A stretch of DNA of 64,000 nt from Ganoderma boninense (taxonomy: Eukaryota; Basidiomycota; Agaricomycetes; Polyporales; Polyporaceae), in assembly GCA_002900995.3 (NCBI GenBank), contig CM035308.1:3560089-3624088 (forward strand), given 5' to 3'. The notes below the pieces were generated by a model that was not told the origin of the DNA, made no database searches, and saw only the letters and a list, made by a program, of their open reading frames with translations. Shown in pieces: positions 1 to 10,324 of the stretch (position 1 is the stretch's first letter; the number at the start of each line of letters is the position of its first letter). A program made the position numbers and the translations under genes.

Positions 1-389
1 GAGGTATATCATGTACACGTACTCAAAGGGGCTGTCTTGTCCCACCACGGGCATCCGAGAGCCGGAAGGGATCAGGGAGACGTGGTGCCTCTCGCCACAC
101 TTGCGGCGCACAGTCAGCCGCAGGCATGCGTGAGGGCCCCAGTCCTGCCATGGGACCGGCGCTGGTGGTGCGGGCACGACAGATTCCGAGTCAAAACGCA
201 TTCTGTAGACCGCTGCATCGATCTGAGACTGGAGCGTGGAGTAGGGTATGAGCAGGTGGGAGGTGTATTCGTCTCGGAGGTGTGCGCCTCGGATGTGGTA
301 CGTGATGACGATCATGGATTGCAACGGGTCGGCATGGAAGTGGCCTTCTGGTCCTGATAGATCTGAGCCAGTGATATCGGCTGGATCAA
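1..389 (-). pseudogene. F-box family gene, C-terminal piece (third fragment, runs off window)
   Basis: Read on the minus strand, this stretch encodes a peptide containing HADPLQSMIVITYHIRG and, further on, WGPHACLRL and SGSRMPV. It aligns with the C-terminal part of the F-box paralog at 58.0-60.0 kb (RADPSLSMVVLTYKVWG, WGAQTCLRL, FGSRIPV). It is the downstream part of the gene whose other pieces lie at 2772-3678 and 19842-20384. When the 392-2769 element and one TA copy are removed, its reading frame joins the middle piece without a shift, but a TAG codon lies just upstream of the joint, so the gene was probably already dead or died soon after. The gene continues beyond the left edge. F-box proteins recruit targets to SCF ubiquitin ligases; the target here is unknown. 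Confidence 0.75.
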
Positions 390-391
390 TA

Positions 392-485
392 TATTTGACA
401 GTGTTAGTTATAACAAATGCTGTTTTTATATACTCAATGCTTATTGACGGGTGCTCAAATATTTGGTGCGGCGGGCGGTCCCCTG
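392..485 (+). repeat. Foldback element, left arm outer part (terminal inverted repeat)
   Basis: Reverse complement of 2676-2769. Joined with 1682-1954 it makes the complete left arm. Confidence 0.85.
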
Positions 486-1679
486 CATCAGGAATCTGTC
501 CGACCTACTTAATGGCCCTGAAATCACTTATCCAGCCTTGTTCAGTGATCCCCAGTGGATTCCAGGTGATCTGGAAAGTCCTTGATAATTAGGTTCACTT
601 TCTGGCCCAGTGATCGCTCCAGTGAATTCCAGTGGTAACAAGTGATATCCATTTGCAAATACTAATGATACGCCTACGCTACCAGGCCACATCGTACGAG
701 CCGAAGCGCATACTACTCACCCAGAACCAGACCCCTCCATCCTGCACATCCTCGCACTCCCCCGAGACACCCATCTGTCCCAATCCATGCCGCCCGCAGC
801 CATCGGAGTCCCGAGCACCCGCAGTTCAAACAGGTGTGTCTCGGAGTCGTAATGGCTGCACTTACGATTAGACCGATGATTACAACAAGGTAGCACCGGA
901 GCATACCTTTCTCTCGTGAGAGGTCTGTGCACTGGCGGCTGTGGGACTCGCGCTGTGTAAGTAGTCCCACAGCAGGGCGAGTTCTAAATTTGACGTGTCA
1001 GCCGCTACCAGAATGGGATTCTACTCACAGTACGTCTATCTCCATCCAGCCACGATGTCGTGCCCTCAAACGTACAAACGAGCTCGACAAATGAGTACTT
1101 ACTGATGGCCTATCTAGCTGACGATGAGGGAGAACGCAGGTAGCATGCCTTAGACTTCAGACGCATCTGGACATTTGGCGATGTACGCACCTTATCGTGG
1201 AAGCCGCTGCCGCCGGCACACAATCCCTGGTATCAGGCAGAGTGCGAGCGAGGAAACTGAGGGAAAGCGAGACCAGACTGACCATATGACAGCAGGGGCG
1301 AGGAAGAAGGCATCTGTGCCGTGAATTTGAGGAGCCCGAGAAGGCAGCGAGGTGGATAGGATGGGATGATGGAGGAGATATCGAAGGAGGGACCTGATGC
1401 GAGCTGACGCGTCGTTGGAGACCTCATGTGGAAACTGCCGGGGGTGTTTAGGGCAGGGTATGCCGGTCTTGAAGGAGGAAATCGGAGGCCAGCTGTCACA
1501 GGTTGTCGTGTGCCTTACATCGTGTGGTGCATTTTTGATGCCAATCAAGCTGACAGCTGAATGATGGGCACAGTGGATTTCAGACGATTCCAGTGATTAA
1601 GCTGATTCCAGTTGATCTCAGTGCCATCAAGGCGTTCAGTAGATTTAAGTCCAAATAAGTACCAGATGGATTCCTGATG
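486..1679. mobile_element. CATCAGG-ended non-autonomous element inserted in the foldback arm
   Basis: Begins CATCAGGAATC and ends GATTCCTGATG, an 11-bp perfect terminal inverted repeat, flanked by TG at 484-485 and 1680-1681. Its removal restores the continuous foldback arm seen at 2403-2769, which gives direct proof of the boundaries. Subterminal regions carry repeated CCAGTG-type motifs on both sides. The CATCAGG end is shared with the Plavaka element at 5610-13926, so it may be a non-autonomous relative mobilised by Plavaka transposase (inference). No convincing open reading frame. Confidence 0.78.
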
Positions 1680-1681
1680 TG

Positions 1682-1954
1682 GCGAGAACCAGATAAATAT
1701 TCAAGCTCAGGCGTGAATCCAATATTCAGGGTGAGGTTCAAATATTTGAACCGGATAAAAAGGGCATTAATGGGGATTGAACCCACACACACACGGCTTT
1801 GTGAAGGATGTGAGCGATGTTCTGACTGGGCCATAAGGCTGATACATGGGTACAAATTAATATTATTATGTCACGTCTTTTCAGCGCTTGTTCTACCATA
1901 CTTGGTCACCTTCTACTCAACGCCGTCATGTCCAGCATTCCTGGGAAATATTCC
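1682..1954 (+). repeat. Foldback element, left arm inner part
   Basis: Near-perfect reverse complement of about 2403-2675; includes mismatches of the CG versus TG kind. Confidence 0.85.
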
Positions 1955-2402
1955 CTACTATTCCCTGCAGGTAGCTTGTCCAGGTTCTACTGACACAACC
2001 TTTGACCATATTACATCCATGTTCACTGTATATCTAATAATGACAGTAGCTGGTTCTGGCTCAAATTGGTGGCAGGTGCATACTACTAGTACCCCCTGTT
2101 ACCACACATGCCAATGCTGCTCTTTCCCCTCAGTAGAGTTTCAGAGATATGTACCACCTATAGAGTAGCATCTGGTACAATATCTTTCATCTTTGTATGT
2201 ATTTGATGATGCCAATTCCCTTTTTCAAAGGCATTTTAAAATATTCCACTATGCACTGGCACAGTCACTGGCCTGGATTTAAGGTACCTGTACAAGTTGT
2301 ACTAGTAATAACTACTGGATATATTTAGGTCGGAGTCTACAACCTTTTAGTTTAGTTATAACAAAGATTTTATTCGTATTAAATAATGGATGATAGGAGG
2401 AC

Positions 2403-2769
2403 GGAATATTTCCCAGAAATGCTGGACATGACGGCATTGAGTAGAAGGTGACCAAGTATGGTAGGACAAGCGCTGAAAAGACGTGACATAATAATATTAA
2501 TTTGTACCCATGTATCAGCCTTATGGCCCAGTCAGAACATCACTCACATCCTTCACAAAGCCGTGTGTGTGTGGGTTCAATCCCCATTAATGCCCTTTTT
2601 ATCCGGTTCAAATATTTGAACCTCACCCTGAATATTGGATTCACGCCTGAGCTTGAATATTTATCTGGTACTCGCCAGGGGACCGCCCGCCGCACCAAAT
2701 ATTTGAGCACCCGTCAATAAGCATTGAGTATATAAAAACAGCATTTGTTATAACTAACACTGTCAAATA
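2403..2769 (-). repeat. Foldback element, uninterrupted right arm
   Basis: The undisturbed 367-bp arm. It is the empty-site reference that shows where 486-1679 inserted in the opposite arm. Confidence 0.85.
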
Positions 2770-2771
2770 TA

Positions 2772-3678
2772 TTTACCTAACCAATACTGGTGTCTGAGCT
2801 GCACATCATATGGTGAAGGACCACACACTCTCTGTCATGCAGTTGGGGCTCAGGAATGCGTAGCGTACATAGCTTGGAAGTGGACGGGAAAAGACGGTAT
2901 ATGTCGAGACGCCGTGGTGAGCCAGAATCCGGCTTATACATGACGAGCATGTAGTCGCCCCATGGGATAGCGCCCACTTGCTGAGTCCCAACGTACAGTC
3001 GCTGAATAATCGTACAATGAGGGAAATCGAACAGTCAACGTGGGAGAAACCAGGTGGAAGAAAGGGGGGTTGCGTACCATTACCGTCTGTCCGGACCTCC
3101 AGTCGAATACTTCGATGGAGTGATTTACTTCAATGGAGTGATTGCCAGGCTGAACTTCGTTGGGTTCGTCGGACTGTGTGAGTAGCCCCACAATTACATA
3201 GCGTCCGCCAGCGTTTAACGACCGTACGTTGAATTTTCTCGTCGGATTGCTACCAGGTGGGAGAGCAACTTGCACGCAAGGTTCCGTTGCATCTGGATGA
3301 TGAGTCCAAGTGGTTTCCGAGACGCTCAACGACAAGAAATGGACCTCGATAAGCCTGGGTATTGGACAGTACAAAGTCAGCGCAAGCTATTCGCCAAACA
3401 TGTAAGCAGAAGGAGACTGACCACGTGTTCTCCTCCAACCTGACCAGCTCGACAGTGATGAGGAGATCTTGGGCATGATCTATGGCCCAGATCCTGATCC
3501 GTCGCCTCCGGTCCTCGGGCGTCCCGATAGGCATGAGCCAGCGGCGAGACTTGATTCCTGCTTGTGCGGAGCCATGGGTGAAGACTGAAAGAAAGAATTT
3601 GTAGGTGGCAAAATCGCCGTAAACCGCCGATGTGGACCCGTCTCCACGCATCAAACACATCAGCGAAAGCGCAACTTA
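2772..3678 (-). pseudogene. F-box family gene, middle piece (second fragment)
   Basis: The minus strand encodes FLSVFTHGSAQAGIKS, TPEDRRRRIRIWAIDHAQDLL, GRYVIVGLLTQ and FDWRSGQTVMV, and near its end LDIYRLFPSTSKLCTLRI. These match in order FLSLVTHGSAQAGIQS, APEDPRRRFSWWAIDDAQDLL, LCNWRTGQIIS and LDVYSISPSIHPLCTLQL of the F-box paralog at 58.0-60.0 kb. Several introns separate the parts. The upstream end stops abruptly at the 8-bp duplication shared with 19834-19841, where exon 2 continues 16 kb away. The downstream end stops at the foldback element. A TAG lies in frame beside that junction. Confidence 0.8.
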
Positions 3679-3686
3679 CCTGCAAT

Positions 3687-5267
3687 GCAATGCAGGACGC
3701 TACGCAACTGTATAGATGACTGTAAGAATTCGCAGGCTCCGGCGCCATCTGGCAGGGCCTTACAGTGAATGGCAGCATACGACTGTAATCTGTAGGGCCT
3801 TATCGCACACGATACACTACGCTAGCTGCATGCAGTCTGTTCACCGGACACGCTCCACAGTCCTAGGGACCTGCAAGGCGTCCGTCGGATACGGCTATAT
3901 ATTGCATGGTTCTACAATCCTCCACAGGATTCCTGCGCCAAATCCTGATCCCCTAATAATTTCTTCGTAGACGAGACCTAGCACCTGTTATCAGATATAT
4001 CAAGCTCCTAATAAACCGGTTTCCAGTCACCCAGTACTCAATACGGGCAGTCGATACGCCAACAGCTCATGTCTCAGAATCTCTCGCCCGGGCCCTTACC
4101 CCGAGTCCTCAGTGGACCATTGTAGAGCCCCCAATACCCCACCATCAATGCCCCAACGAGTTGTAATCCCATGCCAAACTGCTTGAATCTGCCTCAAATT
4201 GGCAGGAGAACTGATGTTTGGTGTGACGTCATCGTTGTCTCTGAACCGACATTATAGGTGCGGGTTGGCGCGACTTCACCCCAACTTCGCGCCTTGCCCT
4301 CTGTCCACCATCTCCCCTCTGCTTTCCATCTCCTCTCGGTCCTCGGTGGACTTGCTGCCCCTAATACCTGCTGAACCCCGCCCACTCGGATCCTAGCAGC
4401 CTCAGGTGTGTACCACATGTCTGCTCGATCGTCAGATATGTAGCTCCGTTAGACATCGAGGTGAGTTTTCGAATTATATTTCTAGTTCTATGCAATTTTG
4501 GATCGCGGTATAGGATACAGGTGCGTACTCACTGGCGCTGGTGTTTAGGTGGCGTGTAGTCGCCCTTGAGGGGTTCAGGTAGGTCTGCCGAACTTGCACC
4601 AGAGCTCAACGTAAGTGTTTCCAGTCAATTCGCAGCATTAGTGCGTGCAGAGGATCCAAAGGTGCGTCGTCGTCGTACGTTGGTGTCCCAAGGCATTCAA
4701 GTGATGCAAAAGCATTCTCCGGCAATCAGGTACGTTCTGCACAGTCCCATTCATGCATTCAGGCGAGCACCCTGTGAGTTGCCGCGCTTCTCCCCTCTTG
4801 ATTTTGCGGCATTCAGGGAACCTCGTTCCTCAGAAGGTGCGTTGGCAGCCACCCATTTTCACTCCCTGTCAGTGTTTGCCTCTCCACACCCCTCCTCAGG
4901 CTATTGCCGTAGCTCAGCATGTACCGACCCAACATATACTTATCATTGTGTATATACGCTGTAGTCCCTTCGACGAAATATATATTTTTTCTCAGTCACA
5001 ATTATCCTTTCTGTAGGATTGTAGTGGGAATTTCGGACGACGTCCATCATTCTTCATAGGAATCCGTAGGTCCCTACAGTGCTCCAGTGGGCCAATTACA
5101 GGCCCCTACCGTCTCCCACAAGAAATGCTACAGAGCCTTGCAAGGCTCTACAATCTGTCGGTGGTCAAACTGCAACGATCTATAGCCATTCGCGTAGCAT
5201 ACTACAGGAAGTTATAGAGCGCTATGACATTCTATAGGAGTCCGTGAGGTACTTGCGATGCCCTACC
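3687..5267. mobile_element. hAT-like non-autonomous element, left part (right 32 bp at 19802-19833)
   Basis: The F-box gene is interrupted between two copies of CCTGCAAT (3679-3686 and 19834-19841); an 8-bp target duplication is the mark of the hAT superfamily. Collapsing the two copies recreates an exon end with a standard CAG|GTAAGT donor, which supports the boundaries. The ends show only weak inverted similarity (a TGCAG core about 4 bp inside each end), so the superfamily call is tentative. The body is rich in short CTGTAG / CTACAG motifs in both orientations and has no open reading frame I can support. The copia element at 5268-19796 landed 32 bp from its right end. Confidence 0.6.
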
Positions 5268-5351
5268 TATGAGAGCGTGTAGTCGGGCGGCTGTAACGGA
5301 CGGACAAAAGGCCTCAGACGGTGCGCTCGGGGAACGAGTGCAAGACTGATA
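5268..5351 (-). repeat. Copia 3' LTR, distal fragment cut off by the nested insertion
   Basis: Matches 19326-19409 of the intact LTR with one difference. Together with 14174-14560 it totals 471 bp, equal to the other LTR. The TA at 5350-5351 is the target duplication of the inserted element. Confidence 0.9.
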
Positions 5352-5609
5352 CATCAGGAAACCTGGGATAGCGCTGAGAGCACTGAGGGCCACTGAGGCA
5401 GTACCCCCAGTAGCGCTCAGTGGCGGTCAGTACAGGGGCCGTCAGTAGTGGCTGTGTAAGCACACTCGAGCAACGAGACCGCGACCTTCTCTTGCTCTCT
5501 TGCCTCCACCTCCTATCTCTGCTGGATGCTATGTGATTGCAATGCTTGGACGACCAATACGGGAGCTAATCCAAACCGCAAAACGTTCATGGGGCCCCTC
5601 CAACAGGTA

Positions 5610-5638
5610 CATCAGGAAAAACCCCAACTTCTAAATAG
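5610..5638 (+). repeat. Plavaka left terminal inverted repeat
   Basis: Pairs with 13898-13926 over about 29 bp with a few mismatches and one extra C in the right copy's C run. Confidence 0.85.
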
Positions 5639-6260
5639 TGATATAGAGTCCTTTTTACTTCTATTCAGCACATATTAGCAGAGTGGACTAATTAGGACTA
5701 AAAAGTTTCCCCCCCTTTGAAAGTAGTAGGAACAATCACTTATTGAAGACAAGTAGCTAGAAATAGCCAAGTACAGCGCTTTCTTGCATTGAAAGTAGCA
5801 CCAAATAAACTCTTTTAACATCCAGCTCTAGCCATTCTGCTCACTATTGCACAGCAAGACACTCCAAGTTTACACACATTTTCACCCATATTGAGGCTAT
5901 AAGTAGCAATTATCAAAGATTTATAGCATTCAGACTCATTACATTGGGCTGTAGTATAATGTGTACTATGTACGTGGTATACGGAAGCAAAGCAACTACT
6001 GGAATACTAGAATGCAGGTATATCAAACACCGCCATCACTTATAGAGAACACACTGCCACCATAGCGACTGTGACAGCGGCTAGCACAAGGCATAGCCAC
6101 CACCACGCTGAGGTAACCACAAATTGTACCTGCTGGAACCCCGTGGCATGTGAGAAAGACATGATGCACATGGAAGATATCGAAAAGGGGGCTAAGCGTG
6201 GAGAAGACAGACCGCTGCTAAAGGCGATGCAGCTGGCTGCAAGAGAAGGCTGGCGCTGGA
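5639..6260. other. Plavaka left subterminal non-coding region
   Basis: AT-richer than its surroundings, with AAGTAG / GTAGCA-like short motifs repeated on both strands, as expected for transposase-binding subterminal DNA. No gene seen. Confidence 0.4.
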
Positions 6261-6809
6261 GGAGGATGACGCGCATCCTATCTCTCAGTCCAGCTATGCT
6301 TCGTCTCTTCCGGACTGGGTGTCGCAGCCGGGCGAAAAAAGGAGACGCGCGTGGAGGGTGACAGCCACCGGAGGTGGGTTGATGGGCTGAGCGTTAGACG
6401 TGATCACCGCGCGAAACGACAAAAGAAGTGCAAGAGTAGGCGTGCGCCAGGCGACGAAGGGATTATGAACATGAAGGGAGACGGCAGAGGCAGGATGGGG
6501 CTGGGTGAGAGAGAAGATCGCCGTGCGAGACAACACAGCAGCCACGAGAAGGCTAGCGCTGAGGGAGGATGACGCGCATCCTATCTCTCAGTCCAGCTAT
6601 GCTTGGACCCTTCCGGAACACGTAATGCGGCCAGGTGCGGGAAAGGAGATACATGCGAAGGGAGACGGCGGAGGCAGGTCGATAGGGCCGGGCGTGGGAG
6701 AAGACCGCCGCACGGGAAGATCGCCACGCGAGACAACGCAGTGGCTGAGAGAGAAGGCTAGCGCTGGGAGGAGGATGACGCGCATCCTATCTCTCAGTCC
6801 AGCTATGCT
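6261..6809. repeat. Dispersed tandem repeat, three copies, inside Plavaka
   Basis: A 40-bp core starting GGAGGATGACGCGCATCC occurs at 6261-6300, 6564-6603 and 6770-6809. Flanking parts also recur (AGAAGATCGCC, GAGACAAC, GAAGGCTAGCGCT), so the true unit is about 200-300 bp and copies have diverged. It lies just past the stop of the DUF6532 gene. Function unknown; it could be part of that gene's 3' region or of the element's end structure. Confidence 0.75.
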
Positions 6810-6921
6810 GGGGCCGGGCACGAGACATCGGTATAGAACAGATAGGGGGAGTGAGGAGGTTGGGAATGTCCGAATTGTACAGTCGTTGGCGGGGGTAGCC
6901 GTGGTGCATCCGGGAGGCAGT

Positions 6922-9900
6922 TCACTCCTCATCCGCGGAGAAGTCAGCGAAGGCGTCATCGTCGAAGTCTGCGACGCCAGGTGCAGCTCCCCTGCACAAC
7001 ATTAAGCACAGCCGTTATGGAGAATGACAGAAACTTACGTGAGACGCTGATAAAGCCCACTCATGAGAGTGTGGTACTTGTTCGGTTGCTTGCTCTTCAT
7101 CTTCGAGAGGAACGAGATGCAGTGCTTGAAGACTGGGGCATATATGTTGGCCTCGAACTTTCCTGCGCGGTACTTAGTTGGACGATAGTCATCCAGGGAG
7201 GCGTAAACCTAAAGAGAAATCAGCAATGCGCAAATAGGCCTACAAGGATGACGTACAGCCGTTGCCACCAGCGCAAGCATGGACGCAGGAATCTCCTTCT
7301 CAAGGGGCCTCTCAAGAAGGCTGGATTCAAAACAGTCCATGACCTTGTAGCCGAAGCTCCGTGGATTATCGTAGAATGCGGCGCGAAGGACAGATTCGAA
7401 GATGGGTAAAGTGAAAGCGAGCTTGCCTTGGGATTGCACGCTGAGTGCCTAAACAATGACAGTTAGTCAGTTGCTGGCTCTACGCTGTTTGGAGAGGAGG
7501 ATAGTGGCTCGGATGACACCGTTAGGTCTGAATCAGCGGACACGGCAGGACTGAACAGCAAGAGCAGAAGATCATCGCTGTCCGCTGACATGCCCGCAAT
7601 CCGCATGCAGAGCTCCTCGTCCGCGCCAAGCCCCGCGGCCTGAAACATGCGCGCGTAGGACTCGAATGCGTCCGGCACGTCCTTTCTCATGCCGGCGATG
7701 TGCTTCGCGGTTGGCACGAAGCCGTCCTCAAACGCCGCAGGCGAGCACAAGCTGTCCTCCACTACCCATTCGAATACCATGGCGACGAGGGACTACAGAA
7801 GAAAGCGTACCTTGTAGTCATGCGGATATATGAAAGCCAAGTTCCTCTGCAGCCACTCGATCTTCTCCGAACACCCAGGCTGCAGACCGTAGACTCCAGC
7901 GACAGCTCCATCCGTGATCTTCTTGACAAGCCCCCGCAAAGAGAACGCACGCTGCGCGGGCTACAGCGAAGTCAGATAAGAGGCGTGATGCCGTGATTCG
8001 CACAATAGGACTTACAAGGGATGCAAACTTCCTCCAGTAATCCTCCTGGTTGTCGTCCTTGAGTCGCTTGGCCATGTCGCGGTAACCCACGTCTTGCGCG
8101 CACCGTATGAGCGCGCTCCAAGCTTGATCCTGTAAGTCCTTAATGCCGTCGGGAAATGCACACTTGAGAAGTACATTCTTCTTCACCACGAAGATTGCAA
8201 GACGTGCGATGCGACGGACACGTGGGGCTTGCTCTCCAAGGTTCGGGCGCCCCTTCTTGTCGCATCGCAGGTTGATATTGGTGTCCTGGTCGTCAATTTC
8301 CTCGTCATCCTCGTCGTCGCTGTCGGTCTACAGAGGAGGGCTCAGCAATGTATTGAGGATAAGTCGAAGTAATGCGACTCACATGCAGATCAGCCCGACG
8401 ATCAGCCCGACGCTTCTTCGGAGGCATAGCAGCCTCATCATCAATATCGGCCCCCTTCTCACTGTTCGCCCGCTTGATGAACCTCAACAAGAGCTTGAGG
8501 GAGACGAATAACACCAGAACTCACCTCGTCATGCTTGCGCTTTGAACTGGAGCTCACGCGCCGGTCATCCGACACGTGCAACTTGGGGTCAGCCAGCCTG
8601 TTCGCCTTCGAAGAACAAGTCGTAAATAGAACGTTTGGCCAGAGCTCCTACACACGCACCTTTTGAGCTGCTACCTTCAGCTTCTCCTTCAATCCCTCCT
8701 TCTCCTTCCCCTTGTTTGTGTTTGCCTTCGCCCTTGCCTTCGCCCTCTCCCTCTCCTTCTCCTTTTCCTTCTGCCGAGCGCGAGCTCTTTCGTCCTCGCT
8801 ATCGATTTCGTCCGGCCGTCCTTCTCCACTGCGACCCTTCGCAGCCGTCTTCTCCTTCCTCTTTGCGAGTTGTCGGTCGCCGCGGCGATTCTCGTCGGCG
8901 TCTTCGACGTCGGAGGTGGGCTTCGTCTTTTTCCTCGCAGAGGGCCGGAGCTGTGAGGCGTGGCATGAGGAGAGCGTGAAATGGAAAAGGAATTGAACAT
9001 TGCACACCGGCAGGGACTTCTCGCTCCCGTTGTCTGAATCCGAGTCGCACCTCGTGCGCTTCGACGCGTGCGGCTTCAGGTGGCGGGGACTGGCGTCTGA
9101 CTGGGGGGCATCGTTGAGGTCTTCGGGGTCGTCGCCGCCGGCCCAGTACAAGGCCTGTGAGGGAGGGGAGGGCATCAGGAGACATAGAGAGGGGGATTGG
9201 CAGGAGGGACAGCGGAGTGGTGCGAAAGGGATCATGATGGTGGGTGGAGAGAAGACGGCCGGCGCTCACCTCAGCGTCGAATGAGATAGCGCCCTCCTCG
9301 TCCTGGTCGTCTTCCTCCTCTTCGTCTTCCTCGGACGGCTCCCTGGACGACGCCTCGTCTTCATCCTCATCGCTCTTGTTCCTCGCTCGACTCCTCTTTG
9401 CTTTCTTGATGCTGCTGCGTGACTCCACCTCTGACGCCTTCGATTCCCTGCTCGCGGACTTCGGCTTATCCTCCCTGATGGTCCTTCCCCGGCTGGCTGG
9501 TGAGGCAGCCTTCGGTAAGTCGTCCGTGTCGTCGTCTGAAGTGTTGAGCTGAAGAGACTGGGGCGCGGGATAGTCGTCGGCGGCAGCCACGACTTTTTTC
9601 GAGCCGTTCGTTGGGGTTTTCTTCGGGCCTTTCTTCGGGGGGACTTTGTCTGGGACCCAGGTATGAACGGTATGATTGCATTGCATTGTCAGCGTAAACT
9701 ACTCACCTTTTTTATCAGCTTTCGAGCTTTTGGGTATAAGCTCCTCCCATTCTGAGGGGAATCAGCAACATCAGTGATTGACGAAGGGATGACGTACTTC
9801 TATGTGCGCGCAACTTCGTGGACCGGGGAGCTGTGGTTGTACGTAAATTCGTGCTGCTTCTGCAGTCAGGTATCGATACTCACCAAGTGTTTCCTCTTCA

Positions 9901-10001
9901 GCGTCGTCGAGATCCTGTCCCGAACGCTCGGAGGTCTGCTCAGACTCAGCGTCGGACTTACCTGAAGCCCGTGTAGCGGGCTTCCGAGACGCAGGCGGCA
10001 T
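6922..10001 (-). CDS. DUF6532-domain protein, probable Plavaka cargo gene
   Basis: Multi-exon minus-strand gene starting with MPPASRKPATRASGKSD. The N-terminal half is disordered, alternating strongly acidic stretches (EEDEEEEDDQDEEG) with basic ones (KEKEKERERAKARAKA), suggesting a nuclear protein. The C-terminal half carries conserved blocks in order: NVLLKCAFPDGIKDLQDQAW, IRCAQDVGYRDMAKRLKDD, NLAFIYPHDYKVRF, GKLAFTLPIFESVLRAAFYD, VYASLDDYRPTKYRAGKF. I recognise this layout as the DUF6532 family, common in Agaricomycete genomes and of unknown function. The last exon ends ADFDDDAFADFSADEE. It is divergent from the Plavaka transposase and lies inside the terminal repeats, so it travels with the element. 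Exon joins were inferred by eye; I did not prove that every exon is intact. Confidence 0.72.
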
Positions 10002-10324
10002 GGAGGAGATTGGTAGGCGACTGGCGGCGCGTAAGATGGGAATGGAAGAAGGTCAAAGAAGGTGGGGTTAGACGTCGAGCTGATGTGTGGAGTGTCGAGT
10101 CTTGGAAGTGAGTGAGCAATCGTCGTGTGGTAAGTGCGCGCTGGCACCTTGGAGAGTGCAGAGCTGATACAAGCGGGACTTAGGTCAGACGGTCGGATGG
10201 GTCAGGCGGAGGCGAGCCCGTGATCTGCTCCACACCAGCTTGCCTCGCGGCACGCGCACGTTTCCTTTGCTCACCCATCCCGTCTACCTATTTTCCTATC
10301 CCCTCATCTCTTACATCTGTTATA
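10002..10324. promoter_or_regulatory. Shared divergent promoter region of DUF6532 gene and Plavaka transposase
   Basis: 323 bp between the two start codons, which point away from each other. No clear TATA box was identified; the call rests only on gene orientation. Confidence 0.45.

Larger units (their letters stand above)
392..2769. mobile_element. Foldback (long inverted repeat) DNA element, TA target duplication, no transposase
   Basis: The two ends are inverted copies of each other (left starts TATTTGACAGTG, right ends CACTGTCAAATA), flanked by TA at 390-391 and 2770-2771. The right arm (2403-2769, 367 bp) is continuous. The left arm is the same 367 bp split in two, 392-485 and 1682-1954, by the insertion at 486-1679. 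The arms differ at only a few positions, mainly C/T at CpG. The middle (1955-2402) has no coding sequence. With no transposase the element is non-autonomous. A TA duplication fits several superfamilies (for example Tc1/mariner), so I do not assign one. It sits inside an F-box gene. Confidence 0.8.

Noticed and set aside
713..970. Captured F-box fragment inside the element at 486-1679 (GLLTQRESHS resembles GLLTQSDEP)
   Set aside because: Only a few residues match and flanks do not align; likely chance.
5268..5351. Solo LTR fragment of another copia element
   Set aside because: It is the missing end of the 3' LTR, separated by the nested CATCAG element.
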